A stretch of DNA of 64,000 nucleotides, taken from Longibaculum muris. GTDB lineage: Bacteria > Bacillota_I > Bacilli_A > Erysipelotrichales > Coprobacillaceae. Below the pieces are notes generated by a model. That model was not told the DNA's origin. It saw nothing but the letters and a program-made list of their open reading frames with translations, and ran no database searches. Numbering within the stretch: the stretch's first letter is position 1; each line of letters opens with the position of its first letter. This document shows positions 49,308-58,435 of this stretch, one piece after another. The position numbers were made by a program, and so were the translations under genes. The stretch is from the NCBI RefSeq assembly GCF_004343035.1, contig NZ_SMCQ01000001.1, forward strand, positions 62,001 through 126,000. Reading direction: 5' to 3'.

Positions 49308-50551
49308 GTCAAAGATTTTTAGAAGCAAAAGAAATTTATCAAAACATGGGTATTGATGTAGAACAAGCTATCAGTCAATTACAAAACTTCCCTGTTTCTA
49401 TGCATTGTTGGCAAGGTGATGATGTTGTTGGATTTGATGGAGCAGGATCTTTGTCAGGAGGAATTCAAACAACTGGAAATTATCCAGGTAAAGCCCGTAA
49501 TCCTAAAGAATTAATGGATGATATTGATATGGCTTTAAAACTGATTCCTGGGAAAAAACGGATTAATCTTCATGCATCGTATGCTATTTTTGAAGATGGT
49601 GAAAAAGTTGACCGTGATGCTATTGAATCTAAGCATTTTCAAAAATGGGTAGAGTTTGCAAAAGAAAGGGGATTAGGTTTAGATTTCAATCCAACTATTT
49701 TCTCTCATCCTAAAGCTGAAGGATTAACGCTTTCTTCAGCCGATAAGGATATTAGAGATTTTTGGATTAGACATTGTCAAGCATGTATTCGTATTAGTGA
49801 ATATTTTGCAAGTGAACTTGGAACACCTTGCCTGATGAATATCTGGATTCCTGATGGATTGAAAGATATTCCAGGTGATCGTTTAACACCAAGAAAAAGA
49901 TTTAAAGAATCATTAGATGAAATTTTATCTATGGATTATGATAAAGAAAAAGTTCTTGTTTGTTTAGAATCAAAGGTTTTTGGAATAGGAATGGAATCTT
50001 ATACAGTTGGCTCAAGTGAATTTACTATTAATTATGCCAAAACAAGGGACATTCTGCCATTGATGGATAATGGACACTATCATCCAACAGAAGTTGTTTC
50101 TGATAAATTATCAGCTATGTTGTTGTTCCATGATAAAGTTGCTTTACATGTGACAAGACCAGTACGTTGGGATAGTGATCATGTTGTATTATTTGATGAT
50201 GAAACAAAAGAGATTGCTAAGGAAATTGTAAGAAATGATGCTATGGAGAGAGTCTTATTAGGATTAGATTTCTTTGATGCAAGCATTAATCGTATTGCAG
50301 CTTGGGTTGTTGGTATGCGTAATATGCAAAAAGCAATGTTGTTTGCCTTACTGCAACCTTATGATGAATTAAGAACATTACAAGATGCTGGTGATTTTAC
50401 AAAAATCATGATGATTCAAGAAGAATTGAAAACTTATCCATTCTCAGATATTTGGGATGAATATTGTCAAAGAAATCAAGTGCCAGTTAGAGAAAAATGG
50501 TATCAAGATGTTAAAAAATATGAAACAGATGTTTTAGCAAAGAGGGGTTAA
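49304..50551 (+). CDS. rhaA: L-rhamnose isomerase
   Basis: 415 residues, standard for RhaA (about 420). [27 protein letters not shown], the [15 protein letters not shown] segment, and [20 protein letters not shown] with metal-binding residues are all typical. It converts L-rhamnose to L-rhamnulose with Mn2+. AAAGGAGG precedes the ATG, and the gene overlaps rhaB by 4 bases and ends 2 bases before rhaD. Confidence 0.98.
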   Translation: MSQRFLEAKEIYQNMGIDVEQAISQLQNFPVSMHCWQGDDVVGFDGAGSLSGGIQTTGNYPGKARNPKELMDDIDMALKLIPGKKRINLHASYAIFEDGEKVDRDAIESKHFQKWVEFAKERGLGLDFNPTIFSHPKAEGLTLSSADKDIRDFWIRHCQACIRISEYFASELGTPCLMNIWIPDGLKDIPGDRLTPRKRFKESLDEILSMDYDKEKVLVCLESKVFGIGMESYTVGSSEFTINYAKTRDILPLMDNGHYHPTEVVSDKLSAMLLFHDKVALHVTRPVRWDSDHVVLFDDETKEIAKEIVRNDAMERVLLGLDFFDASINRIAAWVVGMRNMQKAMLFALLQPYDELRTLQDAGDFTKIMMIQEELKTYPFSDIWDEYCQRNQVPVREKWYQDVKKYETDVLAKRG

Positions 50552-50553
50552 TC

Positions 50554-51381
50554 ATGAATATATTAGATTTAGAATTTATTAAAGGATTTATCAGAATGTG
50601 CAGTGATGGTTTTGCTCAAGGATGGCATGAACGTAATGGAGGAAACCTTACTTATCGTATGAAAGATGAAGAAGTCAAACAAGTCGCTTGTTATTTTACC
50701 AATGAAAGAGAATGGGATGAAATTGGAACTGAAGTTCCTCACTTGGCTGGAGAATATTTCTTAACGACAGGTTCTGGAAAATTCTTTAGGAATGTTGAAC
50801 TTGCTCCTCAAGAAAATATTGGTATTGTTGAAATTGATGAAACAGGAACAAAATATCGTGTTGTTTGGGGACTAATTAATGGGGCAGTGCCAACAAGTGA
50901 ATTGCCATCTCATTTGATGAATCATGAAGTCAAAAAACTAGCTAGCAATGGTAAACATCGTGTGATTTATCACTGTCATGCAACAAATGTCATTGCCTTA
51001 ACATTTGTTTTACCATTAAAAGATGAAATCTTTACTAGAGAACTCTGGGAAATGGCAACAGAATGTCCAGTTGTTTTTCCTAGCGGTGTTGGAGTTGTTC
51101 CTTGGATGGTACCAGGTGGTAAGGATATAGCTGTAGCGACAAGTGAATTAATGAAAAAATATGATGTTGCTATTTGGGCACATCACGGAATCTTCTGCTC
51201 AGGTGAAAACTTTGATATCACGTTTGGACTAGCACATACTGTAGAAAAATCAGCAGAGATTTTAGTGAAAATGTTATCAATGTCACCAACAAAGTTACAA
51301 ACAATTCAGCCTGATGAATTTCGTTCATTAGCAAAGGCTTTTCAAGTGACATTACCAGAAGAATTTTTATATCAAAAATAA
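50554..51381 (+). CDS. rhaD: Rhamnulose-1-phosphate aldolase
   Basis: 275 residues, class II zinc aldolase. WHERNGGNLTYR near the N-terminus, TGSGKFFRN phosphate loop, YHCHATNVIALTF with zinc-binding histidines, and WAHHGIFCSGE with the third His. It cleaves rhamnulose 1-phosphate to DHAP and L-lactaldehyde. GAGGGG precedes the ATG. It is the last gene of the rha operon, before a terminator. No lactaldehyde reductase gene is present here. Confidence 0.97.
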   Translation: MNILDLEFIKGFIRMCSDGFAQGWHERNGGNLTYRMKDEEVKQVACYFTNEREWDEIGTEVPHLAGEYFLTTGSGKFFRNVELAPQENIGIVEIDETGTKYRVVWGLINGAVPTSELPSHLMNHEVKKLASNGKHRVIYHCHATNVIALTFVLPLKDEIFTRELWEMATECPVVFPSGVGVVPWMVPGGKDIAVATSELMKKYDVAIWAHHGIFCSGENFDITFGLAHTVEKSAEILVKMLSMSPTKLQTIQPDEFRSLAKAFQVTLPEEFLYQK

Positions 51382-51431
51382 AAAAGTGTTTATTCTTTTC
51401 CTCCCAAAAAAGAAAATACTTATCATATATG

Positions 51432-51464
51432 AAAAAGATATCTCCATTGAAAGATATCTTTTTA
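51432..51464 (+). terminator. Rho-independent terminator of the rha operon
   Basis: AAAGATATCT / AGATATCTTT with a 7-8-base loop and following Ts, 50 bases after rhaD. Confidence 0.8.
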
Positions 51465-51469
51465 TGTTC

Positions 51470-51640
51470 CTAATACTTTTCAATAACTTTATAAAATTTC
51501 TTATAAGTTAAGTTATGGGATAATATCTCTTTGATGACTCTCATCATCCTTCATCCATTCTAAGTCATTCTTTAGATAATATTTTAAAACATACTGAAAT
51601 AAATGTTTTTCGTTTTCTTCCCATCGTTTTAGCTAATATT
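51470..51640 (-). pseudogene. Decayed 3' remnant of an Rpn-type nuclease gene
   Basis: On the minus strand, the segment RWEENEKHLFQYVLKYYLK continues with NDLEW and ends early at a TAA. A shifted frame then gives NLTYKKFYKVIEKY and a TAG. Both parts align with the end of the intact neighbour (YPKNDLNWID..., LSYEQFYESIQKY). It is a second, broken copy of the family with at least one frameshift and no 5' part. Confidence 0.65.
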
Positions 51641-51648
51641 GATAAAGT

Positions 51649-52545
51649 CTATGCAATATATTTTTGTATACTTTCATAAAATTGTTCATAAGATAAATCT
51701 TGAAATAAGAGTTCTTTTATCATTTGGCATTGGATTTCATTGCAATCATCAATCCAATTTAAATCATTTTTAGGATATTTAAAAGCAACGCAATCTTTTA
51801 AAGCTTTTCTTTCACCTTCTTTTTCTCGTTCTTTCTTTTCTTCTTCATCACATGCTAAGGCAATTTCTCTTTCCATCGCACGTTTTAGTGATTCATTATC
51901 CATTTGGAGTTTTAACATTCTTCTTTCCATCATTTGAACTATCTTCCTTTCTTTGTATTTTTTCACTTTTTCATTTATACCATTTTGTAAAATATAAATC
52001 ATCATTTCAAAATCACTTAATTGACCAACACCTTTTTCCTTTGCGATGACATCAATATAAGGTAGATAGATATAATAGCGAATCAATAAAATATCCTCGT
52101 CATGGTCAGTTTTGATTTCTCTTTGTCCTAGAGGTGTCCTTGCTTCAAAGGCTTCAATCAGACTGTGATGTTCTTCATGAATATCATCAATGAGAATAAT
52201 CTGCACGTTATGTTTTAGGTTTGCATAATGTTCACCAACATTCAAACTTTGGTAAATGAGAGTGGCCCCATAGAAGCCAAAACGTTTGGCCTGTGTTTTT
52301 GAAAAATGAGACCGCTGCATCTCGATATCAATCTGATTGCCCTGTTGATCCTGAATCAAAATATCATAACGTATTGTTTTGTCAGTTGCATCCAGTTTAA
52401 GAATTTCAGGATTGGTAATGATATAACGCTTTAAAGGGAAATGTGTTGTTTGTTCAACAAGCAGTTTTAAAAGATATGTACTATCACTATCACATTGATT
52501 AGTGAAAATGTACTTAAAACAAAAATCTAATTTTAAATCAATCAT
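51649..52545 (-). CDS. Rpn family recombination-promoting nuclease / putative transposase
   Basis: 298 residues. LDFCFKYIFTNQ at the N-terminus, then RYDILIQDQQGNQIDIEMQ with the Asp and Glu-x-Gln of the PD-(D/E)XK core, and FYGATLIYQSLNVGEHYANL are all family marks (PF12784). A charged coiled-coil region (about 205-245) precedes the C-terminal tail. Rpn proteins of E. coli are DNA nucleases that promote RecA-independent recombination. TAGGAGG precedes the ATG. A decayed copy lies immediately downstream, suggesting local duplication. Confidence 0.87.
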   Translation of the reverse strand: MIDLKLDFCFKYIFTNQCDSDSTYLLKLLVEQTTHFPLKRYIITNPEILKLDATDKTIRYDILIQDQQGNQIDIEMQRSHFSKTQAKRFGFYGATLIYQSLNVGEHYANLKHNVQIILIDDIHEEHHSLIEAFEARTPLGQREIKTDHDEDILLIRYYIYLPYIDVIAKEKGVGQLSDFEMMIYILQNGINEKVKKYKERKIVQMMERRMLKLQMDNESLKRAMEREIALACDEEEKKEREKEGERKALKDCVAFKYPKNDLNWIDDCNEIQCQMIKELLFQDLSYEQFYESIQKYIA

Positions 52546-52620
52546 ATAAAATACCTCCTACTACTATATACTGATTTTAAATCGATTTTTCTTTTTTTAT
52601 TGGAAACTTTTTTAAATATT

Positions 52621-52675
52621 TTACATAATGGGTCCTCCTTAGCTTTAATTTTATCATAAAATATGCTAAAAGCAA
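52621..52675 (-). promoter_or_regulatory. Promoter and start-stop leader upstream of the Rpn gene
   Basis: On the minus strand, TTGCTT-16-TAAAAT is followed by a perfect AAGGAGG (52634-52640), a 7-base spacer and ATG directly followed by TAA (52621-52626). The real ribosome site of the nuclease gene is about 60 bases further on. It is either a regulatory start-stop or the debris of a lost gene. Confidence 0.45.
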
Positions 52676-52686
52676 ATAAATACAAA

Positions 52687-52736
52687 AAAGAGAGGCTGAG
52701 ATTATTGAATTATTATCAATAAAATCAATTCCTCTA
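52687..52736 (-). terminator. Minus-strand terminator of the SUFU gene
   Basis: An interrupted stem (AGAGG / CCTCT outside, GATT / AATC and ATTG / CAAT inside) is followed by TTTTTTGTATTT. Confidence 0.55.
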
Positions 52737-52778
52737 TTTATACTTCAAAATACAAAAGAATAATTAGAAATTTATTTT

Positions 52779-53456
52779 CTATTTAATAAGCGAATCCCTA
52801 TAATAATTTGTTACATCTGTTCCCATTTTTTCATACAATTCTTTAACAGTTAATTCTTGATTCTTTAATGCGATTAATTCATTGTTGGTTGCACCAATAA
52901 ATTCTACAAATTCAACATATCCATTTGGTGTTGAAATAGGCGCTACATCTGTATCAGGAATTGTTATAAAACCAGTAATATTTGATAACATCTTGATATC
53001 AATTCCTTGTGTTTGACCAGTATAAATATATTCATATGGTCTAAAGATTTCTCCATTGACAAAAGTTAATTTAGCAATTGTTTGTAAAATATTACAAATC
53101 CCTTTAAGTTCTGCTTCTTCATCTTCATAATGATCTTTTTTAAGTTTGAAAGTAAACTCCATACCATAACCACTTATTTCTTTATTTTCGGATTCTTTTT
53201 CATAAAGTTCTGATAAACCATAAGTTACAAAATGCCAATAATCTTCACCTTCATAGATACTGATTCCTTGTAATGGCGAATCTCCGCCTAAACGCCAACT
53301 GATTAAAGTTCCATAATGTTTAGGATCCTTTTGAGTAGGATAAACTTTTTCAAAAGCTTCTGTAATTGCATCCCAACCATCAGCCCGTATTTCTTCCTTT
53401 GTTATTTCTTGTTTATTAGATTGTCTATCTTTTTTTAATTTGTCAAATAATCCCAT
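52779..53456 (-). CDS. Suppressor-of-fused (SUFU) domain protein
   Basis: 225 residues, cytoplasmic. A lysine-rich N-terminal segment (MGLFDKLKKDRQSNK) precedes the SUFU domain: SWRLGGDSPLQGISIYEG, YWHFVTYGLSELYEKE, SGYGMEFTFKL, GFITIPDTDV and EFIGATNNE. In bacteria, SUFU-like proteins are often immunity proteins of polymorphic toxins, but many are orphans. No toxin is seen next to it. The start is set by GGGAG eight bases before the ATG; upstream in-frame codons precede that site. Confidence 0.85.
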   Translation of the reverse strand: MGLFDKLKKDRQSNKQEITKEEIRADGWDAITEAFEKVYPTQKDPKHYGTLISWRLGGDSPLQGISIYEGEDYWHFVTYGLSELYEKESENKEISGYGMEFTFKLKKDHYEDEEAELKGICNILQTIAKLTFVNGEIFRPYEYIYTGQTQGIDIKMLSNITGFITIPDTDVAPISTPNGYVEFVEFIGATNNELIALKNQELTVKELYEKMGTDVTNYYRDSLIK

Positions 53457-53638
53457 GTTTTTTCTCCCTTCATTATTAAAAATTATATCTTGATTTAGAA
53501 TTAGATACAATAAAAATAGATATATTTCAAAATGTTGAATTTTGTCGTATTAAAAATATTTTTTAGATATTTTCATTTTTTGGAAAAGTTGGAAATAGGA
53601 AATGAAAAGAGGTAATATAGTTAAGAGGTGATGTTGAG

Positions 53639-54382
53639 ATGTATATTATTGATAAATTACAAAAATTATATGAAATAGAAGGAATTTCACAAATAGATGG
53701 GGAATTAGCATATTATTTATTAACTCATTTAAAAGAAATGAAATCTATGACATTACAAAAATGTATTCAAGATACAGGTATTTCTAAAGCCTCAATTCAT
53801 CGCTTTTATAGTAAAGCAAAATTTCCTAGCTTTAAAGATTTAACAAAAGAAATTTATCGAGAATATCATCTCTTAGAAAATAAAAACTTTGAAATGTTGC
53901 CTACAAATCTTCCTTTTGAAAATACTTTAGATGTTTCTCATATTCAATCTTTAGCAAAGCACATGATCAATGCATCTAAGATTTTATTTTATGGAAATCA
54001 AGAAGAAATGAATATCTTATCAAATACTTTTGATGCTTTAAGAAAACATAATAAAATGTTCAAATCATTGATGAATTGGAATTATTCTATAATGATGGAT
54101 GAAATAGAAAGTTTAAAAGAAAACGATTTACTTGTGATTATCGATACTTCAATGAAAATACATATGTTTAATGAAGCAACTCTTAATCAGGCTGATATGA
54201 TTAAATTAAGCCATTTAAAAGACTTTCCTTTTCATAAATATTATATTGGGGATGGTATGAATAATGAATATGGTTTTGAAACTATACAATTATTATTGAC
54301 TCATAAGCAAATGAAAAATATTGCTTTAGCTTTGTTTGATATTCAGCTTAGTTATGACATTGATCAAGGAGGAATGTTATGA
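53639..54382 (+). CDS. RpiR-like regulator with degenerate SIS domain
   Basis: 247 residues. The helix-turn-helix has CIQDTGISKASIHRFYSKAKFPSFKDL, matching the RpiR N-terminal domain. The C-terminal half keeps the SIS outline (ILFYGNQEEMNIL, NDLLVIIDTS) but lacks the normal Ser/Gly-Glu-Thr sugar-phosphate loops, so it may not bind a sugar phosphate. GAGGTGATG precedes the ATG. It overlaps a second RpiR gene by 4 bases. Confidence 0.8.
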   Translation: MYIIDKLQKLYEIEGISQIDGELAYYLLTHLKEMKSMTLQKCIQDTGISKASIHRFYSKAKFPSFKDLTKEIYREYHLLENKNFEMLPTNLPFENTLDVSHIQSLAKHMINASKILFYGNQEEMNILSNTFDALRKHNKMFKSLMNWNYSIMMDEIESLKENDLLVIIDTSMKIHMFNEATLNQADMIKLSHLKDFPFHKYYIGDGMNNEYGFETIQLLLTHKQMKNIALALFDIQLSYDIDQGGML

Positions 54383-55152
54383 ATACCGTATTATCATTAA
54401 TTATTATGATTAGTCAAAATACAATTAGAAAAGATAATATGAATTTTATTGCTAGTTATATTATTGATCATTTGTATGAAATAGATGCAATGAGTATTAA
54501 GACATTAGCTGAAAATTGTTATACATCAACAACTTCAATTATTAAATTCTGTCAATTAATTGGTTTTGATACTTATGCTGAATTTAAAAAGTATCTTTAC
54601 TCTAGTTTAGAAACAAGAAAAGAACAGTTGACTAAGAAATGTCAAAATCTTCAGATTGAGGATTTATTTAATAAAATTGAACTCTTTTCACAAGACTCTT
54701 TAGATAAACAAGATTTATATCAAAGTGTTCAAAAAATTGTTAACATGATTATTCAAAAACGTAGTATTCATTTTTATGGTGCTGTTTTTCCTCTAGCATT
54801 AGTGGAATCTTTTAGTGAGGATATGGCAATTATGAAAGTCCCTGTTCATGTCCATCAAACTCCTTTTGATCAAATTGATTTACAAAGCAATGAAGCAGTG
54901 AATATCATTGTTACTTTGACAGGTCGTTTTATTGAGTTAAATAAAGAAGGTTTTCAACAATTATGTCAGCTTCATCAAGATATCGTATTAATTTCACAAG
55001 AAGTATCTGATTTAAAGGAAATTGCTTTGCAGTTAACTTTACCTCATACAATGAATAGTGATTATGATGATATTCTTTACATATTGTTGTTGGATTTAAT
55101 AAAATTAAGTTATTATCAGTTTTATCATGAACATTTTGAACAAAGATTCTAA
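54379..55152 (+). CDS. MurR/RpiR family regulator, partner of the upstream gene
   Basis: 257 residues. RpiR helix-turn-helix (LAENCYTSTTSIIKFCQLIGF) and SIS-like half (IHFYGAVFPLALVESFSEDM, VTLTGRF). The sugar-phosphate loop is again atypical. AAGGAGG lies just upstream, within the end of the first gene, and ATGA overlap gives tight coupling. The two could form a heteromer. Downstream is only a ruined surface-protein gene, which may once have been the target. Confidence 0.82.
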   Translation: MNTVLSLIIMISQNTIRKDNMNFIASYIIDHLYEIDAMSIKTLAENCYTSTTSIIKFCQLIGFDTYAEFKKYLYSSLETRKEQLTKKCQNLQIEDLFNKIELFSQDSLDKQDLYQSVQKIVNMIIQKRSIHFYGAVFPLALVESFSEDMAIMKVPVHVHQTPFDQIDLQSNEAVNIIVTLTGRFIELNKEGFQQLCQLHQDIVLISQEVSDLKEIALQLTLPHTMNSDYDDILYILLLDLIKLSYYQFYHEHFEQRF

Positions 55153-55161
55153 GTAGAACAT

Positions 55162-55470
55162 GTGTTGAAAGTCAAGTTGATCTCATAACAGAAGCAATTG
55201 AATGCTATTAAACAATTAGAAGTTCGTAAAGAAAATAAACCTGATATTGATTTTGAATCAGATGATTGAATTGAATCATCAATACCAGATTATCAAAGTG
55301 AAAATGGAGATACAAATAACCCAGATAATAGTAATACGACTGAAATAGAGACAAATAATCAAAAAGAGGATACAACAAATACTGGAGATACAACACTTAT
55401 CACAACATTTGTTGGATTAGGATTGATGTCTTTAGCTGGATTATTATTTATAAGAAGAAAAGAAGATTAA
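55162..55470 (+). pseudogene. Remnant of a wall-anchored surface protein
   Basis: Pieces of one reading line can be followed across breaks: VESQVDLITEAIE in one frame, LNAIKQLEVRKENKPDID in another (a FIVAR-like end), an in-frame TGA at 55267-55269, then a Thr/Asn-rich spacer. The ending is TTNTGD, a hydrophobic span and FIRRKED with TAA at 55468-55470. The 5' part and any start are missing. It is the C-terminal sorting end of a lost surface protein. Confidence 0.75.
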
Positions 55471-55481
55471 TATGAATGAAA

Positions 55482-55518
55482 AAAGGCTGTTAAAAAAAGA
55501 ATTTAGCAGTCTTTTGTT
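55482..55518 (+). terminator. Rho-independent terminator
   Basis: A 13-bp stem with two G-T pairs (AAAGGCTGTTAAA / TTTAGCAGTCTTT) followed by TGTTTTG, still in place behind the ruined surface-protein gene. Confidence 0.8.
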
Positions 55519-55572
55519 TTGATATGAAAAAGATTTAATAAATGATAAAATAAGTGATAGGAGGTAAATGAA

Positions 55573-56139
55573 ATGGAACCAAGAAAATTATTAGATATTT
55601 TAGATATTGGGGAAAGGTTAAAAGATGCGACAAGACATTGTTATACATCACAAGGAAGGCATGAAAGTGTAGCAGAGCATAGTTGGCGTTGTGCATTAAT
55701 GGCTTATTTTCTTAAAGATGAATTTCCTCAAGCAGATATGAATAAAGTCATAACGATGTGTATTATTCATGATTTAGGTGAATCTTTTACTGGGGACATT
55801 CCAACGTTTGATAAAACGCAGGAGGATGAAAAAAGAGAAGATTATTTATTAAAAGAGTGGCTTAAATTATTACCACAAGATTATTCTTTGGAAATGTTGG
55901 CATTGTTTGATGAAATGGCAAAACGTGAAACGATTGAAGCAAAACTTTTCAAAGCGATAGATAGTTTAGAAGCTTTAATACAACATAATGAATCTGATTT
56001 AAAAACTTGGAGTGAAAATGAGTATGAATTAAATAAAGTCTATGCTGATGATAAAGTTGCGTTTTCTAAATATTTGACTGAATTGAGAGAAGAAGTTAGA
56101 AAAGATACAATTGAAAAATTAAAAAATGTAACACCATAA
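55573..56139 (+). CDS. HD-domain hydrolase (YfbR-like 5'-nucleotidase family)
   Basis: 188 residues. The HD metal site is complete: ESVAEHSWR (first His), IIHDLGE (His-Asp) and a later Asp near IDSLEALIQ. GESFTGDIPTFDK is typical of the HD_3/YfbR group, which dephosphorylates deoxynucleoside monophosphates. AGGAGGT precedes the ATG. The gene is monocistronic and convergent with glmS. Confidence 0.88.
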   Translation: MEPRKLLDILDIGERLKDATRHCYTSQGRHESVAEHSWRCALMAYFLKDEFPQADMNKVITMCIIHDLGESFTGDIPTFDKTQEDEKREDYLLKEWLKLLPQDYSLEMLALFDEMAKRETIEAKLFKAIDSLEALIQHNESDLKTWSENEYELNKVYADDKVAFSKYLTELREEVRKDTIEKLKNVTP

Positions 56140-56160
56140 TGATATGATGTTACATTTTTT
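56122..56160. terminator. Bidirectional terminator between HD gene and glmS
   Basis: AAATGTAACA / TGTTACATTT with A- and T-runs on either side. It spans the end of the HD gene and abuts the glmS stop. Confidence 0.8.
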
Positions 56161-57962
56161 TATTCTACAGTTACTGATTTTGCAAGGTTACGAGGTTTAT
56201 CAACATCGCATCCTTTGATACATGCTGTATAATAGGCAATGAGTTGTAATGGAATAGCAACCAAAATAGCTTGTAAAGTAGGAACAACATCAGGTAAATA
56301 ATAAGTGTTTTCAACATTCTTAACTTCTTCACCATGCGTTGTAAGTAAAATAACTCTTGCTCCTCTAGCCATTGTTTCTTGAATATTACTGATTGTTTTT
56401 GCCGCAATATGAGGTTGTGTAGCCACTGCAATCACAACTGAACCATCTTCAATTAAGGCAATTGGACCATGTTTTAATTCTCCTGCCACATAAGCATCAG
56501 CATGGACATAGGAAACTTCTTTTAGTTTTAAAGCCCCTTCTAAAACACTTGCATAATCCAAGCTTCTACCAATGAAATAAGCATCATGTAAATTTTCTAA
56601 CATTTTCGCATAATTTTCAAAAATACTATGATCCTTTAAAATATTTTCAACATACTGTGGAATTGTATTTAACTGTTGAATCAATTCATGATCAATTTCT
56701 TTTCCTAATTCTTGAGCGATATAATAAGCAAGTAAAATCAATAAGACAAGTTGAGTTGTATAGGCTTTGGTTGAAGCCACAGCAATTTCAGGGCCAGCAC
56801 ATGTATATAAAACATAATTGGCATCACGAGAAATAGTACTTCCCAAAACATTTGCAATAGCAATTGTTGTGGCTCCTTTTTCTTTAGCTAAACGTAGTGC
56901 TGCAAGTGTATCAGCGGTTTCTCCAGATTGTGAAACAAAGATAGCTAAAGTTTGTTCATCAACAAGTGGATCGTTGTATCTAAATTCGCTTGCCACTGTT
57001 GCAATCACAGGAAGCTTGGTTGCTCTTTCTAAAACTTGTGAACCACAAAGTGAAGCATGATATGCTGTTCCACAAGCAACAAAATATACTTTATTAAATT
57101 GATGAAAGTCAATATCATTAAGTTCATCAAGAACAATCTTTTGATTAACAATTCTACCTCTCAATGTTTCAGCAATGACATGTGGTTGTTCATAGATTTC
57201 TTTTAACATAAATGTATCATAACCATCTTTTTTCGCTGCTTCTAGGTCATAAGGAACATTGACAAGTTCTTTTACAATAGGTTCTCCTTCATGAGTAAAG
57301 AAGTCAATATGATTTTCTTGTAAAATTGCCATTTCATAATCAGCTAAGAAATAAACATCTTTTGTATATTCCAATAAAGCTGGAATATCACTCGCTGCAA
57401 CATAAGCTCCATCAGCTTTTCCAATGATTAAAGGACTATCTTTTTTAGCAACAATGACTTTATTAGGTTCTAAAGTAGAAACAATGCATAATGCATAACT
57501 TCCTTCAATCCTTTTGAGAACTTTTTTAACTGCTTCAAATAAGTCTCCATCATAATAATCATCTAAAAGATGAACAACAACTTCACTATCTGTTTCAGAT
57601 TGAAAATGATAACCTTTTTGAATAAGTTCTTCTTTTAATTCACGATAATTTTCAATAATGCCATTATGCACTAAAGAAATTGTTTCATCATCATTTGTAT
57701 GAGGATGAGAATTCAAGTTAGATGGAATCCCATGAGTAGCCCATCTTGTATGACCAATACCTACATGTCCTTCCATTTTAAAATCTTGTAATTTTTCTTC
57801 AAGATTTTTTAATCTCCCTTTACATTTGACAGTTTTTAAACCATCTTTTTCAAGTGTTGTTACACCTGCACTATCATACCCTCGATATTCAAGTTTAGAT
57901 AAACCTTGCATTAAAAAGGGTAAAGCAAAACCATTACCGCAATAAGCTGTAATTCCACACAT
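56160..57962 (-). CDS. glmS: Glutamine-fructose-6-phosphate aminotransferase
   Basis: 600 residues. The N-terminal glutaminase starts MCGI (nucleophile Cys2) with GIGHTRWATHG and HNGIIENY. Two SIS domains follow with VACGTAYHA, FVSQSGETADTL, STKAYTTQL and the C-terminal KSVTVE. It makes glucosamine 6-phosphate for peptidoglycan. GGAGG precedes the ATG. Its 5' leader carries a self-cleaving glmS ribozyme, giving feedback control by glucosamine 6-phosphate. Confidence 0.98.
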   Translation of the reverse strand: MCGITAYCGNGFALPFLMQGLSKLEYRGYDSAGVTTLEKDGLKTVKCKGRLKNLEEKLQDFKMEGHVGIGHTRWATHGIPSNLNSHPHTNDDETISLVHNGIIENYRELKEELIQKGYHFQSETDSEVVVHLLDDYYDGDLFEAVKKVLKRIEGSYALCIVSTLEPNKVIVAKKDSPLIIGKADGAYVAASDIPALLEYTKDVYFLADYEMAILQENHIDFFTHEGEPIVKELVNVPYDLEAAKKDGYDTFMLKEIYEQPHVIAETLRGRIVNQKIVLDELNDIDFHQFNKVYFVACGTAYHASLCGSQVLERATKLPVIATVASEFRYNDPLVDEQTLAIFVSQSGETADTLAALRLAKEKGATTIAIANVLGSTISRDANYVLYTCAGPEIAVASTKAYTTQLVLLILLAYYIAQELGKEIDHELIQQLNTIPQYVENILKDHSIFENYAKMLENLHDAYFIGRSLDYASVLEGALKLKEVSYVHADAYVAGELKHGPIALIEDGSVVIAVATQPHIAAKTISNIQETMARGARVILLTTHGEEVKNVENTYYLPDVVPTLQAILVAIPLQLIAYYTACIKGCDVDKPRNLAKSVTVE

Positions 57963-57999
57963 AAAAACATACCTCCATTAAATTATTTATTATTGAATG

Positions 58000-58136
58000 A
58001 AGTTATGCCTGATGATATTTGTTTAATGATTACTCATTATTTTTGCTCATCGTTTAGGTAGCATCATACCTCCAGATCATCCGCCGAATCTTTCGATAAA
58101 TCTGGTCCTCGTCAACTCTAATAGAGTCCTGGCGCT
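58000..58136 (-). ncRNA. glmS ribozyme/riboswitch
   Basis: On the minus strand, the core is clear: AGCGCCAGGAC at the 5' end (58126-58136), GTTGACGAGGACCAG, TTTATCGAAAGATTCGG and CGGATGATCTGG, followed by P3/P4 hairpins. Cleavage is expected just before AGCGCC. Glucosamine 6-phosphate acts as the cofactor that triggers it. A TATAAT -10 box lies at 58170-58175 (minus strand). The remaining 58180-58430 is A+T-rich with no feature I can support. The 3' boundary is approximate. Confidence 0.93.
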
Positions 58137-58435
58137 TCTTTTTTAATTCCTTCATCAATAACGTGTTTCATTATACATGAAATGAATATCAATAGTTTTC
58201 AAAATTTAAAAATATTCAACACTTTATTTTATGCAACAAAGAAAATGATGTGATAAGGATAGAAAATAGCTTTATTTAAAAAAGAAAATTTAAAAAATAT
58301 TTTTGTAAATTATGTTGATGAATTCAATGAAATTTCTATTTTAGATAATAAATTTATAAAAAATGTTAAAAAAAGTTGCTTTAAAAAAAAGAAAAATGAG
58401 AAAAAAGTGGGTATATATATAATAGGAGGGTTATT

